Notes: a model not told the origin generated them from the letters alone. DNA of 64,000 bases from an uncultured Clostridia bacterium (GCA_938045615.1 CALIBC010000180.1:124001-188000); one strand, 5' to 3'; counted from the first letter of the stretch, positions 43,856 to 52,347 are shown. Program-made: numbers and translations.

Positions 43856-44698
43856 ATGGCAGACTGTGGTCAAGGCTGTGATTCCTGTGGAACAAGCGGA
43901 TGCGGAAGTAGCGCCGCAAGTAGCGAAAAAACCGCCGGAATCGGCAAAGCGGAACTTAACAAAGAATCAAGAGTAAGGAAAGTTATAGGCGTTGTCAGCG
44001 GAAAAGGCGGCGTCGGCAAATCTTCTGTCACATCGATGCTTGCCGTATCGGCGACACATCTTGGCAAGCAGGTTGCGATAATGGACGCCGACATAACAGG
44101 ACCTTCGATTCCGACGGCGTTCGGCATAGATGAGAAAGCAAAGGGAAACGAGGAAATAATCCTGCCTGAGGTATCGGAAACCGGCATAAAATTGATGTCG
44201 ATCAATCTTTTGCTTGAGAACAACACAGATCCCGTGGTATGGCGGGGGCCGATAGTCGCAAACGTGGTACGCAACTTCTGGAGCAATGTGATATGGGGCG
44301 ATATCGACGTAATGTTTGTCGACATGCCTCCCGGAACCGGTGATGTGGCATTGACGGTGTATCAGTCGCTTCCTATCGACGGGATAGTGGTCGTCACATC
44401 GCCTCAGCAGCTTGTAGCTATGATTGTGGAGAAAGCGTATAAGATGGCGGAGATGATGAACATCCCGATCCTTGGCATAGTAGAAAACATGTCATATTTT
44501 ACATGCCCCGACAACGGCAAGGACTATGCGATCTTTGGTGAGAGCCATATAGAGAGAATAGCCGCAAAGCACGGATTGAAAAACACGGCGAAACTGTCCA
44601 TAGACCCACAGCTTGCCGCCGATTTTGACGCCGGAAGAATGGAATCGTACAGGAATATTGAGATCGACAGGCTAACCGATGCGATCCTGTCGGATTGA
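43856..44698 (+). CDS. Mrp/NBP35-family P-loop ATPase, iron-sulfur carrier
   Basis: 280-residue cytoplasmic protein for [4Fe-4S] cluster transfer. The N-terminal CGQGCDSCGTSGCG cysteine motif is NBP35-like. The deviant Walker A is VVSGKGGVGKSSVT, followed by MDADITGPSIP and DMPPGTGD (switch regions). The usual C-terminal CxxC of the family, which bridges a cluster at the dimer interface, appears as FTCPDNG with only one cysteine. The ATG follows GAGAGGAG. It is convergent with the next gene. Confidence 0.9.
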   Translation: MADCGQGCDSCGTSGCGSSAASSEKTAGIGKAELNKESRVRKVIGVVSGKGGVGKSSVTSMLAVSATHLGKQVAIMDADITGPSIPTAFGIDEKAKGNEEIILPEVSETGIKLMSINLLLENNTDPVVWRGPIVANVVRNFWSNVIWGDIDVMFVDMPPGTGDVALTVYQSLPIDGIVVVTSPQQLVAMIVEKAYKMAEMMNIPILGIVENMSYFTCPDNGKDYAIFGESHIERIAAKHGLKNTAKLSIDPQLAADFDAGRMESYRNIEIDRLTDAILSD

Positions 44699-44726
44699 AA
44701 AAGCCGATGAGGAGTGAGTCTTTGAT

Positions 44727-45725
44727 TCAGATGTACAAATTGCAAAGGAATTCTTTTGCAAAGAGATTTGTTTCAAGATGGTTCACAAATCCTCCGTTTT
44801 TAACGATCAGATACCCTGCTTCGAAAGCGGGGTATTTTTTTAATTTTTCAAGAGAAACCGCAGAAAGCAATTTCGCCGCATCAATTACGTGAACGCCTTT
44901 TGCAGGAATTTCGGTAGGTATGCTTATATCGATCCGGTTGCTTTTTGAAGCTGCTAGTATTGTGCATGGTTGTTCATCCGTGGGAAATGATATGTAATCA
45001 AATGGTTCTTTTAGGTGGGATGCCGATATATTTACTGCGGAGGAAGCAATTTCCACACTGTTTATAACGTAATCACCCGCCAAGAAGCCCACGCTGGATA
45101 TCGCCCTGTGAAAATCAGTCTTTTCTATTACGGGAATAAGTTTTGCAAGCTGTATGATGTCGTCATTGTTGTGCAGAAGAATGTCGCGCTCTAGATCTTT
45201 ATTGCGCGTGCGCAAGTATTCGTCATACATAAAAACGCTTTGGGCACCGGAAATTTTGTCGCTACGCTTATCAGACACTCCCATGTATTGTTCGAGATTT
45301 TTCTGTTTGAGAGAGCCTATAAGTTTTTTTATTTCGGAGTAATATCTTACGAGATTGTAGATATCGAGATGGACAGCATCGATCCTGTCAACGGCTATAT
45401 TATATTTTTTTGCGCGCGTTTGCAGAAACGGCATATCAAACGATGCACCATTGTATGTTATTATAAGATCCGCATTGGAAAGAGTGTTTACGGTTTTTGA
45501 GATAACTTGTTTTTCATCACCCATGCTATCTGCAAAATATTGCACGCACGTTGTACTACTTTCCGGCGAAAAGGAAACTATACCGGAAAGAATAATCTTG
45601 TCGCTACGCGGGTATAACCCCGTCGTTTCGATGTCAAATACCGCAACGTTGTTATCTTTAAAGTACATATCAAAGCTTTTACTTTTATAAATTTCATAGT
45701 CCAATGTATTCTTTATCGTCTTCAT
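44727..45725 (-). CDS. YprB-type RNase H-like exonuclease domain protein
   Basis: 332 residues. A DEDD exonuclease-like core shows the acidic residues AVFDIETTGLYPRSD, ITYNGASFDMPFLQTR and HNNDDIIQLAKLIP, the last matching the YprB subfamily. The C-terminal 100 residues form a separate domain typical of the clostridial members. The substrate is unknown, probably nucleic acid. The minus-strand start at 45725 follows GAAAGGATAG. It is divergent from the Nudix gene with a perfect palindrome between them. Confidence 0.8.
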   Translation of the reverse strand: MKTIKNTLDYEIYKSKSFDMYFKDNNVAVFDIETTGLYPRSDKIILSGIVSFSPESSTTCVQYFADSMGDEKQVISKTVNTLSNADLIITYNGASFDMPFLQTRAKKYNIAVDRIDAVHLDIYNLVRYYSEIKKLIGSLKQKNLEQYMGVSDKRSDKISGAQSVFMYDEYLRTRNKDLERDILLHNNDDIIQLAKLIPVIEKTDFHRAISSVGFLAGDYVINSVEIASSAVNISASHLKEPFDYISFPTDEQPCTILAASKSNRIDISIPTEIPAKGVHVIDAAKLLSAVSLEKLKKYPAFEAGYLIVKNGGFVNHLETNLFAKEFLCNLYI

Positions 45726-45814
45726 GACTATCCTTTCAGTCTTTAAAACACAAAATAGACCGCAGTGGTGTGCAGCCTATTTTGCCCAAAAGGGGTATCG
45801 GGATTAGAGATTAA

Positions 45815-45839
45815 TAAGGTTATCAGGGGGATAACCTTA
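45815..45839. promoter_or_regulatory. Perfect palindrome between divergent genes
   Basis: TAAGGTTATC (45815-45824) and GATAACCTTA (45830-45839) form a 10-bp inverted repeat with a 5-base centre, midway between the divergent yprB-like and Nudix genes. It could be an operator for both or an RNA hairpin; no T run follows on either strand. Confidence 0.5.
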
Positions 45840-45994
45840 AGCCGAGTATATACCACTTTAAAATAATAATCAAGAGAAAAAAAGAGATCTATAGTAAAAT
45901 TTATGATAATTTCCGATTTTAAATCTGGTTTACATGTGATAGAATATTGTAAAGTTATAGAGGCGTAGGACAACGGAAAGAGAGAATACGTTAT

Positions 45995-46558
45995 ATGGTA
46001 TTTGAAGAAAGAACGGTAAGCTCGGAATATGTCTTTAAAGGTGGACTTATAAATGTAAGGCGGGATATCGTAACGACAGTTAACGGAAGATCGGTGAGGG
46101 AAGTTGTGGAACACAGCGATGGTGCGGTCATAATGGCGTTGAAACCTGACGGTAACGTCATCATGGAGCGGCAGTTCAGAAAACCTGTTGAGCAGGTAGT
46201 GTTTGAAGCTCCCGCCGGTAAGATAGATGAAGGGGAAAGCCCGGAAGCCGCGGCTCTCAGAGAATTGAAAGAAGAGACCGGATACACTGCCGCCTCCATA
46301 AGACTGCTGACTTCCATCTGGCCGTCTGTAGGATTTTTGGATGAGAAACTGTATGTATATCTGTGCACTGATCTTACCCCAGGTGAAACGGAGCCTGATG
46401 AAAATGAGGCAATAGATATAGAGGAGCATCACATAGATGAGCTTTTTGAAATGACATTGGCGGGAAAGATAATGGATGCAAAGACGCAGGTAGGAATTCT
46501 CACGGTAAAGGCACTGATAGACAGAGGAGAGCTTGTGGATTATCTGCGGGGAATTTAG
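45995..46558 (+). CDS. Nudix hydrolase, probable ADP-ribose pyrophosphatase
   Basis: 187 residues. The Nudix box is complete: [20 protein letters not shown] followed by TGY, fitting G-x5-E-x7-REL-x-EE-x-G. The N-terminal [18 protein letters not shown] and the [12 protein letters not shown] approach resemble NudF/YqkG, which cleave ADP-ribose to AMP and ribose 5-phosphate. Substrate assignment is from family resemblance. It is 2 bases from the recombinase gene downstream, a nudF-xerD neighbourhood known in Firmicutes. Confidence 0.88.
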   Translation: MVFEERTVSSEYVFKGGLINVRRDIVTTVNGRSVREVVEHSDGAVIMALKPDGNVIMERQFRKPVEQVVFEAPAGKIDEGESPEAAALRELKEETGYTAASIRLLTSIWPSVGFLDEKLYVYLCTDLTPGETEPDENEAIDIEEHHIDELFEMTLAGKIMDAKTQVGILTVKALIDRGELVDYLRGI

Positions 46559-46560
46559 TT

Positions 46561-47466
46561 ATGGAAGTCAATAAGTTTTTAGAGTATATACAAAACACAA
46601 AGAAAGTTTCAAAAAACACCGTGTCCGCATATAAACAGGATATAATCGCTTTTGAAAAGTTTTTGCGGTCGGAGGGGGTGACGGAGTTTACCGATGCGGG
46701 GAACACGCAGGTGGTCTCGTATCTTCTTGAATTGAAAAATACCGGGAAATCCAAGGCGACCGTAAACAGAAAACTTGCCTCCATAAGAGCCTTCTACCGA
46801 TATCTCGTAAAAGAAGGGGAAATGCGGGAAAACCCCACCGAAGGGATCAAGTCTCCCAAAATTTCCAGAAAAGAAATATCATTTTTGAGTATAGAAGAGG
46901 TTGAAAAGCTTCTTGCGACGCCGGACGATTCAACAAAAGGGAAACGTGACAGAGCCATGTTTGAACTACTGTATGCGACGGGGATTCGCGTGAGCGAGAT
47001 TATAGAATTGACCGTTGAAGATATGAATCTCACCATGGGTTTTGTAAAATGCAACGGAAACCACGGGAGAGCAAGAATAGTACCCATGGGAATGCCCGCA
47101 CGCAAGGCGGTGGAGGATTATCTTGCAAACAGCAGACCCGCACTAATCAGAGACAATGGTAGTGTTGAAAAAAGCCCGTTTTTCGTTAACTACATGGGGG
47201 AAAGCTTTACGCGGCAGGGCTTTTGGAAGATCCTGAAGCAGTACGGAAAAGCTGCGGGATTACAGGAAAAGCTGACCCCTCAAACCCTGAGAAATTCCTT
47301 TGCTATGCACATGGTGCAGAACGGGATTGATATAAAGTCTCTCCAGGAACTCATGGGGCATGAGGATATTATAGCCACACAGGTTTACTTCGAGCACATG
47401 AGAAAGCGCATCAAAGACGTCTATGACAAGACCCACCCGCGCGCCATGTCCGTGACGAGAATTTAG
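46561..47466 (+). CDS. xerD: XerD-like tyrosine recombinase
   Basis: 301-residue site-specific recombinase. The N-terminal SAM-like core-binding domain (1-95) is followed by the catalytic domain. Arg I is in ATGIRVSEII, the beta-hairpin lysine region near GHARIVP-like HGRARIVPMG, the third motif GHEDIIATQVYF, and the nucleophile Tyr in this last segment. The usual HxxRHSFATH box is QTLRNSFAMH here: the catalytic His is Gln241 and the residue after Arg244 is Asn. Whether it is the housekeeping chromosome-dimer resolvase is uncertain for that reason, although length and context fit XerD. Confidence 0.8.
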   Translation: MEVNKFLEYIQNTKKVSKNTVSAYKQDIIAFEKFLRSEGVTEFTDAGNTQVVSYLLELKNTGKSKATVNRKLASIRAFYRYLVKEGEMRENPTEGIKSPKISRKEISFLSIEEVEKLLATPDDSTKGKRDRAMFELLYATGIRVSEIIELTVEDMNLTMGFVKCNGNHGRARIVPMGMPARKAVEDYLANSRPALIRDNGSVEKSPFFVNYMGESFTRQGFWKILKQYGKAAGLQEKLTPQTLRNSFAMHMVQNGIDIKSLQELMGHEDIIATQVYFEHMRKRIKDVYDKTHPRAMSVTRI

Positions 47467-47482
47467 CAGGCTACTTCTTCCT

Positions 47483-47641
47483 GTGGTTGTTGCAGGATGG
47501 ATCATAGGCGGGATCGTGTGTATGTGTATGAAGATTGCGGACGGTCTGCGGGCATTTAAAGAAAAAAGAGAGATAAGGCGGGAGAGAAAAGGCTTTGAAT
47601 ATGAAAGTGAAGGTGAGGAAAATGAAGAAGAACATGTTTAA
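47483..47641 (+). CDS. Possible small single-pass membrane protein
   Basis: A frame opening after the stop at 47453 encodes LLLPVVVAGWIIGGIVCMCM, a good membrane segment, followed by a charged cytoplasmic-type tail ending EGEENEEEHV. A GTG at 47483 gives 52 residues after a weak AGCAGG site. The end overlaps the start of the CAP-domain gene by 20 bases in another frame. The hydrophobic-then-charged pattern argues for a real small protein, but initiation is uncertain. Confidence 0.35.
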   Translation: MVVAGWIIGGIVCMCMKIADGLRAFKEKREIRRERKGFEYESEGEENEEEHV

Positions 47642-49001
47642 GAAGATATCCGCAGTCGCAATGGCAATGGTTATGGCAATATGCTTTGGACTTATGTTTC
47701 AGGGCGAGTTTGCAAGTGCCGCTTCAAAAGCTCCGGCAAAGGTGAAGAACCTTAAAGTTAAGGTCAGCGGCATGAGTCTTAAGGCTTCATGGAAGAAGAG
47801 CAAGGGTGCCAAGAAATATCATGTATACATAAAAAAGGGGAAGAAGTGGGATAAGGTTAAAAGCGTTAAGAAGCCTGTGGCTGTTCTTAAGTTTAAGAAA
47901 TCCACTGTCTCTTACCTTAAGGTAAGGGGAGTATCAAAGAAAGCCGGAAGCTTTTCTAAGGCTGTAAAGTTCAGTGTTAAAAAGAATCATTCCGTTAGCG
48001 GAAAGAAACCTGTCGCTATACCCGGAAATAAAGGCAAGCAGAATGTCATAAACACTTCTTCGGCGGTTACGGTATACGGAAAGACGGTAAAAATAAACGA
48101 AAGCAATGCGGATGTTGAAAAGGACTTTGGAACGGACTATGTAGTAAAGAGGTCGGGGACGAAGTATGTATGGCATATATATAACGCTTATAGTAATCAG
48201 AAGAACTTGCTTTTTATAGGATTTGATGAGAAAGGTGTTGCGGCTATATATACAAGCGCTATCGGATGGGAATATAGGGATGACAAAGGATTTAAAACAC
48301 CGCTTAAAGACGGGGATAAGTGGACAACCGTAAATAACGTTGTGGATGGTAAAGGAAATATCTCCGCTGAAAACGGTATTGACAAAAACAGTATTCAGTA
48401 TCGTATAGGGGATGAAAACAACATGGCGGCATATGTAAAACCAATGTTTGACCGTTTTGACGATCATAAGATATACGGAATACTGGTTGAGAGAAAAACC
48501 ATTGCACACGGCTTTAACTACAAATACGATGATGAGCTTAGGGAAAATGGCAAGAGGTATTTTGAGCGGCTGTCAAAGGATGAGCAGGACAAGGTTTGCC
48601 TTGATTTTGAGGATCAGGAGATATACCTTATAAATGCCATGAGAGCAAGAGCAAATGTAAATAACTACCAAGGGAAGAATGATAGGGTTATGCTTACCAA
48701 AGATGAGGAGCTTACACAGTATGCAAGAAACTGGGCGAAGCACCTTGCGGAGATCAGGGAGGTTGAGCACCATGATCAGGGAAATGGCACGCTTAAGTAT
48801 GCCGAGAACTGCGGTGGAGGTAATTTGGGAACAGCGATTCAAGATTTAAATGGATATATGAATGAAAATGGGAATCCTATGGGCAAGGATGCCACAGGGC
48901 ACAGAGATTTAATCTTAATATCAGATACAAGATATTCAAAGATTGGAGTTGGGTTTGGATGGCATGATGGATTTATGGCATCTGTTCAGAATTTCAATTA
49001 A
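47622..49001 (+). CDS. Secreted CAP/SCP-domain protein with N-terminal FN3-like module
   Basis: About 459 residues. The signal peptide has core ISAVAMAMVMAICFGLMF and cleaves near ASA-A. Residues about 35-125 form a lysine-rich FN3-like module (KVKNLKVKVSGMSLKASWKK, AKKYHVYIKKGKKW) related to those at the C-termini of two other secreted proteins in the window. The C-terminal 140 residues are a CAP (cysteine-rich secretory protein) domain with YLINAMRARAN, LTQYARNWAKHLAEI and GHRDLILISD. CAP proteins are secreted and of varied function. The ATG at 47622 follows GAAGGTGAGG. Confidence 0.85.
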   Translation: MKKNMFKKISAVAMAMVMAICFGLMFQGEFASAASKAPAKVKNLKVKVSGMSLKASWKKSKGAKKYHVYIKKGKKWDKVKSVKKPVAVLKFKKSTVSYLKVRGVSKKAGSFSKAVKFSVKKNHSVSGKKPVAIPGNKGKQNVINTSSAVTVYGKTVKINESNADVEKDFGTDYVVKRSGTKYVWHIYNAYSNQKNLLFIGFDEKGVAAIYTSAIGWEYRDDKGFKTPLKDGDKWTTVNNVVDGKGNISAENGIDKNSIQYRIGDENNMAAYVKPMFDRFDDHKIYGILVERKTIAHGFNYKYDDELRENGKRYFERLSKDEQDKVCLDFEDQEIYLINAMRARANVNNYQGKNDRVMLTKDEELTQYARNWAKHLAEIREVEHHDQGNGTLKYAENCGGGNLGTAIQDLNGYMNENGNPMGKDATGHRDLILISDTRYSKIGVGFGWHDGFMASVQNFN

Positions 49002-49055
49002 ATCATTTAACATAATCGAATCAACATGAAATGCCGATTGGCAATATATTTTCTT

Positions 49056-49083
49056 AAAGACAGTAGCAATACTGTCTTTTTTA
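49056..49083 (+). terminator. Intrinsic terminator after the CAP-domain gene
   Basis: AAAGACAGTA-GCAA-TACTGTCTTT is a perfect 10-bp stem with a GNRA-type tetraloop and a T run at 49077-49082. Confidence 0.9.
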
Positions 49084-49112
49084 ATGCTTTAAAAATGAGA
49101 AAGGAGTTTGGA

Positions 49113-49136
49113 ATGTACTGCGTAAGGGATCCGTAA
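49113..49136 (+). other. Seven-codon mini-ORF with a good ribosome site
   Basis: GAAAGGAG at 49098-49105 is followed by ATG and codons for MYCVRDP, then TAA. It may be a remnant of a truncated gene or a leader; nothing further supports it. Confidence 0.2.
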
Positions 49137-49186
49137 AGTATTTAGAATGGATAATGTGTATATTTTAGATAAAGGAGAAAATGGAA

Positions 49187-49585
49187 ATGAGGAAAGAAAT
49201 AAATAAAAGAAAAAAGATAAGTTTGATGGTCATGATATCTGCGGTGGTAATTGCCATGGTAGGATATATATATGGTGCGGATCATAAGATTACTGCACGT
49301 AAGGAGATGACGCCGTCTTCCGGACATACCACGCAGTACTTTGAAGTCACCGGTGGATACAAAGGTGTTTGTTCAGATCCGAGAGATTCAAAGATCGGTA
49401 CTGTGGGGATGAAAGTAAGTATGAGCAGGCAGGGAAACTCTTCACTTGTCGCAAAGATCGCATACCGTGCATGGAGTGACAAGTACGCTGTCGGAACGAG
49501 CAAAAAGGACTCATATGTCGTGTCGCGTGCGATTGCGCGGGCAAGGATATCCGGATTTAACAGCTACGGTTATAGAGGAGAGTAG
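49187..49585 (+). CDS. Small secreted or membrane-anchored protein, unknown function
   Basis: 132 residues. After a basic start (MRKEINKRKK) comes one hydrophobic segment, ISLMVMISAVVIAMVGYIYG, acting as signal peptide or anchor. The remainder is a compact, Ser/Tyr/Lys-rich domain with one cysteine and no motif I recognise; the pattern GTVGMKVSMSRQGNSSLVAK suggests a beta sandwich. The ATG at 49187 is spaced 9 bases from GGAG, while the ATG at 49181 is too close. It stands alone after a terminator, with an IS remnant downstream. Confidence 0.6.
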   Translation: MRKEINKRKKISLMVMISAVVIAMVGYIYGADHKITARKEMTPSSGHTTQYFEVTGGYKGVCSDPRDSKIGTVGMKVSMSRQGNSSLVAKIAYRAWSDKYAVGTSKKDSYVVSRAIARARISGFNSYGYRGE

Positions 49586-49685
49586 CTTTACAATAGATGT
49601 GAGACCTCAGGGATAGAAAAAAGCAATTGAATCCGTTAGAATGGTTTTTACCACAACACAATCAAAGAAAGGATATTCAATCGCT

Positions 49686-49793
49686 ATGAATAGTATAACA
49701 CATTCTCAAAGATATTTGCCTAACACTATTGGCACAAGGTATTACTCCGTAAAGCTCTATCGTGGTGGTTGCTCGGTCAATTTTGTCCTATAG
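49686..49793 (+). pseudogene. Truncated transposase N-terminus (IS remnant)
   Basis: A 35-codon frame, preceded by AAAGAAAGGA, reads MNSITHSQRYLPNTIGTRYY and continues SVKLYRGGCSVNFVL before TAG. This resembles, from memory, the first residues of IS3-type orfA/integrase helix-turn-helix proteins in Lachnospiraceae and relatives. The rest of the element is missing, so it is a decayed copy. Confidence 0.45.
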
Positions 49794-49993
49794 CCATATA
49801 AGCCGGAAAAGATCAACTTTCTTTGTAAAAGATAAAACGATAGAGTTTTGCCGGACGGAAGGGCTCCAATTGCCCAACAGGGCGGAAAAACTATATCGCC
49901 GCAAACAAGTATAAATCAATGACATAAGAAAATCAAGTTTTTTTGAAAAAATGATTAACGACCCGCTGCCCATACCTATTTCTAAAAAAATCC

Positions 49994-50023
49994 TTGCAGC
50001 ACTGCACTTAACTGTGTTAGAAT
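49994..50023 (+). promoter_or_regulatory. Promoter of rplS
   Basis: TTGCAG (49994-49999) and TAGAAT (50018-50023), 18-base spacer. It gives a leader of about 170 bases. Confidence 0.55.
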
Positions 50024-50202
50024 GATCGACGTAGTACGGGCGTTCCTCTGAATGAAGCGCAAGATGTTTTGCATTTGTTGAGAATGTGTGGAAAGGAGCG
50101 GTTGCATCGCCGGTTTGTATGCCGGATTTTGACGTTGACCGCAGGCGCGTAGAGAGGACTCGAGGGCATTTAAGAACGTCTATGAGGGAAGGAGGAAAAA
50201 TC

Positions 50203-50541
50203 ATGAATGCAATTGATGCGATAACTCAGGATTATCTTAAGAAAGACATCCCGGACTTTGGTATAGGTGACACGGTTCGTGTGCACATCAAGATCAAAGA
50301 AGGAAGCAGAGAGAGAATACAGATCTTCGAGGGATTTGTTTTGAAACGTCAGAACGGCGGTGTCGGCGAAACCTTTACGGTCAGAAGGATCGCTTCCGGT
50401 ATAGGCGTGGAAAAGACATTCCCGCTTCATTCTCCGTGGGTAGCCAAGATTGAAGTTACACGCAAGGGTAAAGTAAGGAGAGCAAGACTTCATTACATGC
50501 GCGGTAGGACAGGGAAGGCTGCCAAGATCAAATCAAGGTAA
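50203..50541 (+). CDS. rplS: 50S ribosomal protein L19
   Basis: 112-residue ribosomal protein at the subunit interface. The sequence [23 protein letters not shown], then [21 protein letters not shown] and the C-terminal [19 protein letters not shown], is diagnostic. The start at 50203 follows AAGGAGG; the longer frame from 50086 is not real. It begins the rplS-rbgA-rnhB group common in Firmicutes, with a terminator directly after it. Confidence 0.97.
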   Translation: MNAIDAITQDYLKKDIPDFGIGDTVRVHIKIKEGSRERIQIFEGFVLKRQNGGVGETFTVRRIASGIGVEKTFPLHSPWVAKIEVTRKGKVRRARLHYMRGRTGKAAKIKSR

Positions 50542-50554
50542 AGAGATAGTCATT

Positions 50555-50599
50555 GGAGCCGCAAGGTTCCTTTAAGGGGATCGCAAGATCTCCTTTTTA
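50555..50599 (+). terminator. Tandem hairpins after rplS, the second an intrinsic terminator
   Basis: GGAGCC-GCAA-GGTTCC (50555-50570) is followed by AAGGGGATC-GCAA-GATCTCCTT (50574-50595) and a T run. Both stems carry the same GCAA tetraloop. Confidence 0.8.
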
Positions 50600-50741
50600 A
50601 ATAGTGGCTGTTCGGAAAGCACCCCGGATCGGCAAGTGCCGCCGGATCGGAAAGCCCGGTCGGATCATCCGGGCACCGACCCGATAAGTCAATCGGACGG
50701 GATTTGCTTGTTTACAAGGATGAAATGGCGGCGAAAGTGGA

Positions 50742-51599
50742 ATGATGAATAATATAAACTGGTATCCGGGACATATGAAAAAGACCGGAGAGATGATAAG
50801 AGACAATTTAAAATTGATAGATGCGATTATAGAGGTTGTGGATGCCAGAATACCGAAATCAGGGCGGAATCCGGAAATTAAAAGATTGATCGGAGAAAAG
50901 CCGGAGATAGTGGTTTTGAGCAAAACGGATCTTGCCGATCCGTTTGAAACGGAAAAGTGGAATGCGTTTTTCAGGGAAAATGATCTCATGTCTGTTGACA
51001 TCAATGCAATGAGCGGAGCAGGAATGGATGCTCTTTATTCCATACTTAAAAATACGGGGTATTCATTCGCAAAGAACGGCAAAAACAGGCCGTTGAGAAT
51101 TATGGTTGCAGGAGTTCCCAATTCGGGCAAATCCTCGCTGATAAACAGGATGACCGGACGAAAGAGCGCTCAGACGGGGGACAGACCGGGAATTACCCGC
51201 GGAAAGCAGTGGCTCACGCTTTCAAACGGTATGCAGCTTTTGGATACGCCCGGAATTCTGTGGCCGAAGTTCGAGGATCCGGAAGTGGGGCTGAAGCTTG
51301 CGTATTGCGGCAGTATCAAAGAGGAGATTTTGGACGTTGAGGATCTGGCACTCTCATTTGTTGAAATGATGCACAAGGAGTATCCCGGGCTTTTGTTGAA
51401 ACGTTATCGTTTGGATGGGCTTGGGACAACGCCTCTTGAGACGCTGGATGCCATAGCTCTTAAAAGGGGATTTATCCTGCCGGGAAAGAAAATTGACTAC
51501 CTGAGATGTGCGAGAACCGTGATGGATGAATTTCGTTCGGGCAAAATAGGTAAAATCACACTGGAAAAAGCCGGTCAGGGCAGGAATTGGGCGCTATGA
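50742..51599 (+). CDS. rbgA: Ribosome biogenesis GTPase YlqF/RbgA
   Basis: 285-residue circularly permuted GTPase needed for late 50S assembly. The G motifs occur in permuted order: G4 SKTDLADP near residue 66, G1 GVPNSGKSSLINRMTG near 128, and G3 DTPGILWP near 172. The opening NINWYPGHMKKT is diagnostic of the YlqF family. Two adjacent ATGs (50742, 50745) are equally possible. It is followed closely by rnhB, as in B. subtilis. Confidence 0.95.
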   Translation: MMNNINWYPGHMKKTGEMIRDNLKLIDAIIEVVDARIPKSGRNPEIKRLIGEKPEIVVLSKTDLADPFETEKWNAFFRENDLMSVDINAMSGAGMDALYSILKNTGYSFAKNGKNRPLRIMVAGVPNSGKSSLINRMTGRKSAQTGDRPGITRGKQWLTLSNGMQLLDTPGILWPKFEDPEVGLKLAYCGSIKEEILDVEDLALSFVEMMHKEYPGLLLKRYRLDGLGTTPLETLDAIALKRGFILPGKKIDYLRCARTVMDEFRSGKIGKITLEKAGQGRNWAL

Positions 51600-51645
51600 A
51601 CGTGCAGTGGTCGCAAATCAACTGAATTTGAACGGATGTACACCG

Positions 51646-52332
51646 ATGACTAAAAAAGAAAGAGAAAAATATCTGCAAAAAAGGCTTATGGAAATGCAGG
51701 AGTTTGAGAGAAATCTTCGCATACGGGGTATTAAGTATATCGGCGGCGTGGATGAAGTTGGACGCGGCCCTCTTGCAGGACCTGTCGTCGCTGCGTGCGT
51801 GGTGCTGCCGGAAAACTTTGATGTTTTGGGCGTTGATGATTCAAAAAAACTTACAGAAAAAAAGAGAGAAGCTCTTTATGATTTGATTTTGGAGAAAGCC
51901 GTCGCCTACGGGGTGGGCGCCGAAGATGCCGAAGTTATCGACAGTATCAACATTCTCAGGGCGACCAAACGTGCGATGAAAACGGCTGTCCGTAAGGCAG
52001 AGGCGATGCTTGCCGATAAAATGAATACATTTGATCATGTGCGGGAGGCATTGGGCATTGAGCATCTGTTGATCGATGCCGTGGAGCTTGAAGACATCAA
52101 TATTGAGCAAACGTCTATAATAAAAGGGGACGGCAGAAGTCTGAGCATAGCGGCCGCATCGATAGTGGCAAAGGTTTACAGAGATAGGATTATGGTGGAC
52201 TATGCGGGCGACTATCCCGGATATTTGTTTGAAAAGAATAAGGGGTACGGCACGAAAGCACACTACGAGGGAATAGAAAAAAACGGCATCACGCCCATAC
52301 ACAGACGAAGTTTTTTGAAGAAATTCCGGTAA
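51646..52332 (+). CDS. rnhB: Ribonuclease HII
   Basis: Cleaves RNA in RNA-DNA hybrids and at single ribonucleotides. About 228 residues. Catalytic motifs: IGGVDEVGRGPLAGPVVAAC (first Asp and Glu), DDSKKLTEKKRE, and LLIDAVELEDI then SIAAASIVAKVYRD with the remaining acidic residues (Asp in LLIDA; Asp in YRDRIM region). The ATG at 51646 is preferred to a GTG at 51607, which would add residues unlike the family. It follows rbgA in an operon. Confidence 0.95.
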   Translation: MTKKEREKYLQKRLMEMQEFERNLRIRGIKYIGGVDEVGRGPLAGPVVAACVVLPENFDVLGVDDSKKLTEKKREALYDLILEKAVAYGVGAEDAEVIDSINILRATKRAMKTAVRKAEAMLADKMNTFDHVREALGIEHLLIDAVELEDINIEQTSIIKGDGRSLSIAAASIVAKVYRDRIMVDYAGDYPGYLFEKNKGYGTKAHYEGIEKNGITPIHRRSFLKKFR

Positions 52333-52347
52333 AACAAAGGAGGGAAA

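Larger units (their letters stand above)
49586..50202 (+). other. 617-bp intergenic region with IS remnant and rplS leader
   Basis: Contains a truncated transposase start (49686-49793) and the rplS promoter (49994-50023), listed separately. From about 50030 to 50202 runs a 170-base rplS leader with modest hairpin potential (GCGCAAGATGTTTTGC and GCCGGTTTGTATGCCGG); a ribosomal-protein autoregulatory leader is possible but I see no recognised motif. The rest is A/T-rich and featureless. Confidence 0.45.

Noticed and set aside
49788..50204. 138-codon minus-strand frame in the rplS upstream region
   Set aside because: No similarity, no ribosome site, and it runs across the IS remnant and the rplS promoter.
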